Positions 59,849-64,000 of a stretch of 64,000 nucleotides of DNA are shown here, in pieces. The stretch comes from Maribacter polysaccharolyticus (GTDB taxonomy: Bacteria > Bacteroidota > Bacteroidia > Flavobacteriales > Flavobacteriaceae). Every line of letters starts with the position of its first letter. Within the stretch, counting starts at the first letter, position 1. Made by a program: the position numbers and the translations under genes. The stretch lies in assembly GCF_028882255.1 (NCBI RefSeq), contig NZ_JARBUY010000001.1:557975-621974 (forward strand). The letters run 5' to 3'. The notes beneath the pieces are model-generated. The model searched no databases. It was given only the letters and a program-made list of their open reading frames with translations, and was not told where the DNA came from.

Positions 59849-60296
59849 TTATAAAAACATCGCCATCGTAATATTCTTGCTGTTTTCGACGACCCTTATT
59901 TTTGGGCAGCGCAAACCGGACAGGAGTAAAATAAGGACATTAAAAATCGCTTATATCTCTGAACAATTGGATTTCACGAGCAAGGAAGCCGAGGCTTTTT
60001 GGCCGATCTATAATTCCTATCAGGATAAAATGGACACTTTTAGGGATAGGGAACGCAACCAGATCTACGCCAAGGTAAAGGATATGGATTCCCGGACGGA
60101 AAAGGAAGTGAATGCTTTATTGGACGATTTGATTGCCCTTGAAGATGAAAAGAATATGGTAAGCAACCAATTTTTAAAAGACATACGAAAAGTGATTTCC
60201 GCTAAAAAAACCTTTTTGTTATTAAAGTCCGAGAACGGTTTTAAACGGCACTTGCTACAACAATATCGCCAGAAAAAACGGGATGGGCCGCAATAA
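59838..60296 (+). CDS. CpxP/Spy-like periplasmic protein
   Basis: A 152-residue exported protein with a signal peptide (about 1-24, ending IFGQ). The mature part is helical and basic with the LTxxQ-like segments ISEQLDFTSKEAEAFWPIYNSYQDKM, ALLDDLIALEDEKN and VISAKKTFLLLKSENGF, here noted by their heptad spacing, similar to Spy/CpxP periplasmic chaperones and heavy-metal sensor proteins. It overlaps the upstream membrane gene by 11 bp. With the sigma factor it forms a three-gene module likely answering envelope stress. Confidence 0.82.
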   Translation: MMINYKNIAIVIFLLFSTTLIFGQRKPDRSKIRTLKIAYISEQLDFTSKEAEAFWPIYNSYQDKMDTFRDRERNQIYAKVKDMDSRTEKEVNALLDDLIALEDEKNMVSNQFLKDIRKVISAKKTFLLLKSENGFKRHLLQQYRQKKRDGPQ

Positions 60297-60328
60297 ATTA
60301 TATTATCACTAATTTGGATAAATTCCGG

Positions 60329-60358
60329 AAAAGGGGCCAAAGGCCCCTTTTACTTTTT
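60329..60358. terminator. Bidirectional terminator after the second ECF module
   Basis: Perfect 10-bp stem AAAAGGGGCC / GGCCCCTTTT with an AAA loop (60329-60351), followed on the plus strand by ACTTTTT. The minus-strand BNR gene stop lies at the right edge of the stem. Confidence 0.85.
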
Positions 60359-61378
60359 AAAAGACAGTTTGGAAATTCTATTTTTACCCGCTGCATACGC
60401 TATGGAATCGTTTAAAAAACGAATAGTGTAAAAAGATTCATCCGATAATTTCGACCAACTTACCCCCTTATCACTACTATAAGCTATCCCTGTAAAGCCC
60501 ACCGCAACGATCTGATCACCATCTGATTTAGGGACAAACTGCACACAACTCTTATAATTCGGTTCTTGACCATCGGCCAACAACCTCCATGTTTTGCCCC
60601 CGTCGACGGTCATTGCCTTATTCGCGCTATTCCCCTCAGGCTGGGTATAATCGCCCCCTATGGCTATCCCTAAATTTTCATTGTAAAAATCGATGGAGTA
60701 AATGCCTTGGGTAGCCTCTTCACCGGCAATCGGTGTTGTTTGTAGCTCCCAAGTCCTTCCCTTATCCCCGGAAAAATAAACAGTCCCACTGGTGGTAGCG
60801 ACCCATGTTTTATCCCCAATGGTCTTGATATTCGTATTACTTGCTGCGAACGCCCCTTCCCCTTCCTTGGCCTTCGGTAGATCCGAACAAGGAAGCTTCA
60901 CCCATGAAAGTCCGCCATTCCTTGTGACGATTATCGATAGACAACCCTCTTGGGAATCACCTATGGCAATCCCCTCAAGATCGTTCCAAAAGGTCATTGC
61001 ATCATAAAAGACATTTTCCCCGTCTTCCCGATATACCAGTTCCATTCCGGAATCCCCGGTTTTGTACAAAAGGGCAGGACTAGAAACGGAAAGCATGAAA
61101 AAATCGGCCGTTGTATGTGCCACAGCCCTAAATTCAGGCAGAATCGAATCTTGCTTTAGTCTATTGGTCCGTACTTGATCGGTATTCAAATCGATACTGC
61201 CAAAAACACCATTGTTGGCCGCAAAGGCCAAACTGTTGTCCAAAAGCTCTATCGCCCTTATACTCAAGGAATCCGAATAAAGGGTTTTTACATGGACTTG
61301 GGTAAAGGGTTTGGTTTCTTTTTGTTGGTTACATCCAACGGCTATCACAAGGATAAATAGACAGAGAATTTTTCGCAT
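60350..61378 (-). CDS. BNR/YCF48-type beta-propeller lipoprotein
   Basis: A 342-residue lipoprotein starting MRKILCLFILVIAVGC (Cys16). Repeats with the Asp-box pattern (S-x-D-x-G-x-T/S-W) appear as VTRNGGLSWVKL, SGDKGRTWELQ, TVDGGKTWRLL and SSDKGVSWSKL, typical of YCF48/sialidase-like propellers. No sialidase Arg triad or catalytic Tyr/Glu is evident, so hydrolase activity is unlikely. Annotated in this group as oxidoreductase by inheritance; no support here. The start at 61378 is chosen because it opens the signal peptide. Confidence 0.87.
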   Translation of the reverse strand: MRKILCLFILVIAVGCNQQKETKPFTQVHVKTLYSDSLSIRAIELLDNSLAFAANNGVFGSIDLNTDQVRTNRLKQDSILPEFRAVAHTTADFFMLSVSSPALLYKTGDSGMELVYREDGENVFYDAMTFWNDLEGIAIGDSQEGCLSIIVTRNGGLSWVKLPCSDLPKAKEGEGAFAASNTNIKTIGDKTWVATTSGTVYFSGDKGRTWELQTTPIAGEEATQGIYSIDFYNENLGIAIGGDYTQPEGNSANKAMTVDGGKTWRLLADGQEPNYKSCVQFVPKSDGDQIVAVGFTGIAYSSDKGVSWSKLSDESFYTIRFLNDSIAYAAGKNRISKLSFKK

Positions 61379-61392
61379 TAGAATATTTTTTT

Positions 61393-61400
61393 CAAAAATA
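61393..61400 (-). promoter_or_regulatory. Probable -7 element of the BNR lipoprotein gene
   Basis: Minus strand TATTTTTG, exact TAnnTTTG match, 14 bp before the ATG at 61378. A TTG lies upstream but at 14-bp spacing, shorter than the 19 bp seen at the best promoters here. Confidence 0.5.
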
Positions 61401-61422
61401 GACAGAATAGCAGCCAAAACGA

Positions 61423-61430
61423 TACCTTTG
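61423..61430 (+). promoter_or_regulatory. Probable -7 element of the RsmB-like gene
   Basis: TACCTTTG, exact TAnnTTTG match, followed by CAGCCTTATTTTTT, 19 bp before the ATG at 61450. Divergent from the box at 61393. Confidence 0.55.
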
Positions 61431-61449
61431 CAGCCTTATTTTTTAAGAT

Positions 61450-62664
61450 ATGAAACTTCATAGGAACTTAGTTTTTGCAGTTGTCGATGCCCTTGGAAAC
61501 ATTTTCAACGATGGGGAATATGCCGATAAGGTTGTTGAAAAAACATTGAAAAGGGATAAACGTTGGGGATCTCGCGACAGGGGATTCATTGCCGAAACAA
61601 CCTATGATATTGTGCGATGGAAACGCCTTTACGCAGAAATTGCCGAGGTTAAGGCCCCATATAGTCGTGCCAATCTCTTTAGGTTGTTCGTGGTATGGGC
61701 CGTATTAAGAGGAATTGAATTGCCCGATTGGAAACAATTGGAATCCGTACCGAACAGAAGGATCAAAGGGAAATTCGATGAACTTTCAAAAATCAGAAAA
61801 TACAGGGAATCCATTCCCGATTGGTTGGATGAATTGGGCGAAAAAGCGTTAGGCGAAAAACTATGGACGAAAGAAATCGCGGCCTTAAACCAACAGGCCA
61901 AAGTAATCCTAAGGGTCAACACCCTAAAAACCACCAAAGAAAAACTTCGAAAGACCTTATTGGATGAAGGAATCGTGGCCGAGGCCATAAAAGGCCATTC
62001 CTCTGCCCTACAACTAGTCGAGCGGGCCAACGTATTTACGACAAATGCGTTTAAAGATGGATTGTTCGAGGTACAGGATGCCTCTTCCCAGCTGGTATCC
62101 GAGTTTTTAGAGGTAAAACCAGGACAACGTGTTATCGATACCTGTGCTGGTGCAGGGGGCAAAACCTTACACCTTGCGGCCTTAATGGAAAACAAAGGGC
62201 AATTGATCGCCTTGGATATCTACGGCAATAAACTCAAGGAGTTAAAACGAAGAGCACGTAGAAATGGCGCCCATAATATAGAGCCGAGAACGATAGATTC
62301 GACCAAGGTCATCAAAAAATTATACAACAGTGCGGATCGCGTGCTTATTGATGCCCCTTGTACTGGGCTAGGTGTCCTAAAAAGAAATCCGGATGCCAAA
62401 TGGAAATTACAGCCCGATTTCTTGGACAAGATCACCAAAACCCAACAAGAAATCCTGAGAAGCTACAGTAAAATGGTGAAATCAGGCGGAAAAATGGTTT
62501 ATGCCACCTGCTCTATTCTCCCCCAGGAAAATTCCGAACAGGTAATGGCCTTCCTAGCGTCTGAAGAAGGACAGGAATTTAAGCTGGCCAAGGAAAATAA
62601 GGTCTATGCCTCGAAAACGGGGTTTGACGGCTTTTATATGGCACTGCTCGAAAAAAAGTCCTAA
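61450..62664 (+). CDS. RsmB/NOP-family rRNA cytosine-C5 methyltransferase
   Basis: A 404-residue SAM-dependent RNA methyltransferase. N-terminal NusB-like region (about 1-130: RWGSRDRGFIAETTYDIVRWKRL), SAM-binding VIDTCAGAGGKTLHLA (228-243), motif IV DAPCTG (C304) and the catalytic motif VI ATCSILPQENSEQV (C354). Both cysteines of the m5C mechanism are present. The exact target (16S C967 for RsmB) is likely but unproved. Confidence 0.93.
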   Translation: MKLHRNLVFAVVDALGNIFNDGEYADKVVEKTLKRDKRWGSRDRGFIAETTYDIVRWKRLYAEIAEVKAPYSRANLFRLFVVWAVLRGIELPDWKQLESVPNRRIKGKFDELSKIRKYRESIPDWLDELGEKALGEKLWTKEIAALNQQAKVILRVNTLKTTKEKLRKTLLDEGIVAEAIKGHSSALQLVERANVFTTNAFKDGLFEVQDASSQLVSEFLEVKPGQRVIDTCAGAGGKTLHLAALMENKGQLIALDIYGNKLKELKRRARRNGAHNIEPRTIDSTKVIKKLYNSADRVLIDAPCTGLGVLKRNPDAKWKLQPDFLDKITKTQQEILRSYSKMVKSGGKMVYATCSILPQENSEQVMAFLASEEGQEFKLAKENKVYASKTGFDGFYMALLEKKS

Positions 62665-62768
62665 AACTCTTATTTTCACCAATAAAACACGTGTAATACA
62701 AGTCAAAGGAAGTACTATTGGCAACGACCCTAACTACGGGATATAAATAAACATAAACCCGTAAAACC

Positions 62769-64000
62769 TTATTGCTTCAAGGTAGGGTATGAAATGCCCA
62801 ACTGTTCCAAATATGTATCGTATTTGGTTTCATCATAGTAAAATGACTCCAACTGGGCCCTAAACTTTTCTTGTTTATCCGTATTTAAATAGATAGGCGG
62901 CATATCGTCCTCAGAAATCATCGGTTCATATTTGGTCTCTTTTGATTGTACATTGTCAAAATAGTCCCAAGCACCCTCCAACAACCCGGGTTTTACCAAA
63001 AAATCGAGTATGGTCATGGCCTCCACTTTGGCACCTGCGACCACGCCTTTATGGGCAATGGGTGTTGCCATGGCAATGGCATTGCTCCAATGGTGGCCCT
63101 GCAAGCCCGGAATATTGGATGGAAAACGCATGGTAACGGTCGGCACCTTCCATGAAATATCCCCAATATCGTCCGACCCTCCACTGATTGGTTCCTCTAC
63201 GGGCAATCCCAAGGGGGCCAATTCGGTGGGCAATCCTTCGATTTTTTTGGATTCAACCTCTTTTTGGACGGCCATGGCCAAGGTTTGATCGGCCTCGGAC
63301 CATGTTGGCAGGCCTACCGCTTTTATGTTTTCGTACATGGTTTCGGCGATGACCTTATTGTAGTGCCTGGGCCAAGCCGTACCCAACACTTTGGAGGTCA
63401 TTGTCGTTCCTGTCATCAAGGCAGCACCTTTGGCCATATCGTTTGCCATTGCATACATTTCCATAATCCCCTCATACTCCACATCCCTAAAATAAAACCA
63501 AATAGCAGCTTTTGAGGGCACCACGTTGGGTTGATCCCCGGAATCGGTAAATATGGAATGGGAACGTTTCAACGGATGTAAATGCTCTCGCTTGTAGTTC
63601 CAGCCGATATTCATCAACTCAGCCGCATCCAAAGCGCTTCTTCCGCGCCAGGGGGAACCCGCAGAGTGTGCCGCTTCCCCTTCAAAAGCGTATTCTACCG
63701 ATATTAAACCCGTACCTCGGGTGGGTCCGTACGACACACTAAGATTATTACCTACATGGGTAAAGATACACATGTCTATATGATCGAAAAGTCCATCCCT
63801 TACATACCACGCCTTTGCGGCCACCAATTCTTCCGCTATACCGGGCCATATGACCAATGTACCCCCAATATGTTCTTTTTCCATAATCTGCTTTACAGCC
63901 AAGGCCGATAAAATATTAAGTGGTATGCCTGAATTGTGGCCTTCCCCGTGTCCAGGGGCACCTTCCACAATAGGCTTATGGTACGCCACTCCAGGATATT
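62769..64000 (-). CDS. M20-family amidohydrolase, AbgB-like (N-terminus cut off by window edge)
   Basis: About 410 C-terminal residues; the frame stays open to the right edge (Y-P-G-V-A-Y-H-K at the edge), so the start lies outside the window. Metal-site motif APGHGEGHNSGIPLN, with Glu where the AbgB/M20D group usually has Cys (GHGCGH); then EGEAAHSAGSPWRGRSALDAAELM (dimerisation domain), GSDDIGDISWKVPTVTMRFPSN and HHWSNAIAMATPIAHKGV with the late His ligand. It probably cleaves amide-linked aminoacyl compounds such as p-aminobenzoyl-glutamate. The Cys-to-Glu change may alter the metal site. Confidence 0.9.
   Translation of the reverse strand, partial: YPGVAYHKPIVEGAPGHGEGHNSGIPLNILSALAVKQIMEKEHIGGTLVIWPGIAEELVAAKAWYVRDGLFDHIDMCIFTHVGNNLSVSYGPTRGTGLISVEYAFEGEAAHSAGSPWRGRSALDAAELMNIGWNYKREHLHPLKRSHSIFTDSGDQPNVVPSKAAIWFYFRDVEYEGIMEMYAMANDMAKGAALMTGTTMTSKVLGTAWPRHYNKVIAETMYENIKAVGLPTWSEADQTLAMAVQKEVESKKIEGLPTELAPLGLPVEEPISGGSDDIGDISWKVPTVTMRFPSNIPGLQGHHWSNAIAMATPIAHKGVVAGAKVEAMTILDFLVKPGLLEGAWDYFDNVQSKETKYEPMISEDDMPPIYLNTDKQEKFRAQLESFYYDETKYDTYLEQLGISYPTLKQ

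Noticed and set aside
1-64000. Mobile elements, prophage, CRISPR arrays, tRNA or rRNA genes.
   Set aside because: No transposase or integrase motif, spacer-repeat array, cloverleaf or rRNA-like stretch was seen by eye; a tRNAscan or IS search was not possible here.

Overview
This window reads as a chromosomal segment of a member of the Bacteroidota, most likely family Flavobacteriaceae (marine, Maribacter/Zobellia-like). Evidence: moderate-to-low GC; weak Shine-Dalgarno sites; promoters of the TTG-N19-TAnnTTTG type; an Oar-like TonB-dependent receptor; lipoproteins, DUF4252, DUF4199 and DUF2147 families; a SerB-SerA fusion; type B ribosomal protein L31; and the gene order rpsF-rpsR-rplI with no ssb or priB between. 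I see no IS element, prophage, CRISPR array, rRNA or tRNA. Most of the window is core genome. A FUSC-family gene (left edge) and an M20-type amidohydrolase gene (right edge) are cut by the window ends.

Layout. 1-5.5 kb: FUSC membrane protein, a large TonB-dependent receptor, and the rpsF-rpsR-rplI operon, all minus strand. 5.7-11.7 kb: orphan LytTR response regulator, priA, DUF2147 protein, YihY-like membrane protein, nadC, and rlmH. 11.8-16.7 kb: serine-biosynthesis fusion, SatD/DUF3307 pair with a repeat-rich upstream region, small membrane methyltransferase, and the ITPase gene rdgB. 16.8-26.3 kb: DEAD-box helicase with a long leader, carboxypeptidase-regulatory-domain protein, GH13 amylase-like lipoprotein, VOC/SRPBCC/trmH, sirtuin, haem-binding protein, HEAT-like protein, and purB. 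26.3-30.2 kb: MscS channel, then an ECF sigma / anti-sigma / three-DUF4252 operon. 30.5-32 kb: S41 protease lipoprotein.

32.1-38.8 kb is the most coherent system: a cobalamin-uptake island. A cobalamin riboswitch on the minus strand precedes btuB. That is followed by a surface lipoprotein with a Calx-beta-like domain joined to a YncE/BtuG-like beta-propeller. Divergently, btuF-btuC-btuD encode the inner-membrane ABC importer. A 38-residue single-TM protein gene, not part of any obvious known family, sits between the arms just upstream of the riboswitch.

38.9-64 kb: rmuC, a small membrane protein, acyl-CoA thioesterase, gnd, a short carB lacking the C-terminal allosteric domain, rpmH, TPR protein, cardiolipin synthase, lytic transglycosylase, hydrolase, GNAT protein, mtaB, GlmU-like protein, rpmE2, DUF4199 protein plus polyprenyl-type glycosyltransferase, phosphohexomutase, MsbA-like exporter, a second ECF sigma module (sigma / membrane protein with NYF-type repeats / CpxP-like protein), a BNR-repeat lipoprotein, RsmB-like rRNA methyltransferase, and the truncated amidohydrolase.

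The strongest candidates for something under-described are: the 38-residue protein and the Calx-beta-propeller fusion in the B12 island; the DUF4252 sigma operon; the repeat cluster before the SatD gene; the zinc-cysteine-poor sirtuin; and CarB without its regulatory domain. All family assignments come from reading the translations by eye; no database search was run.
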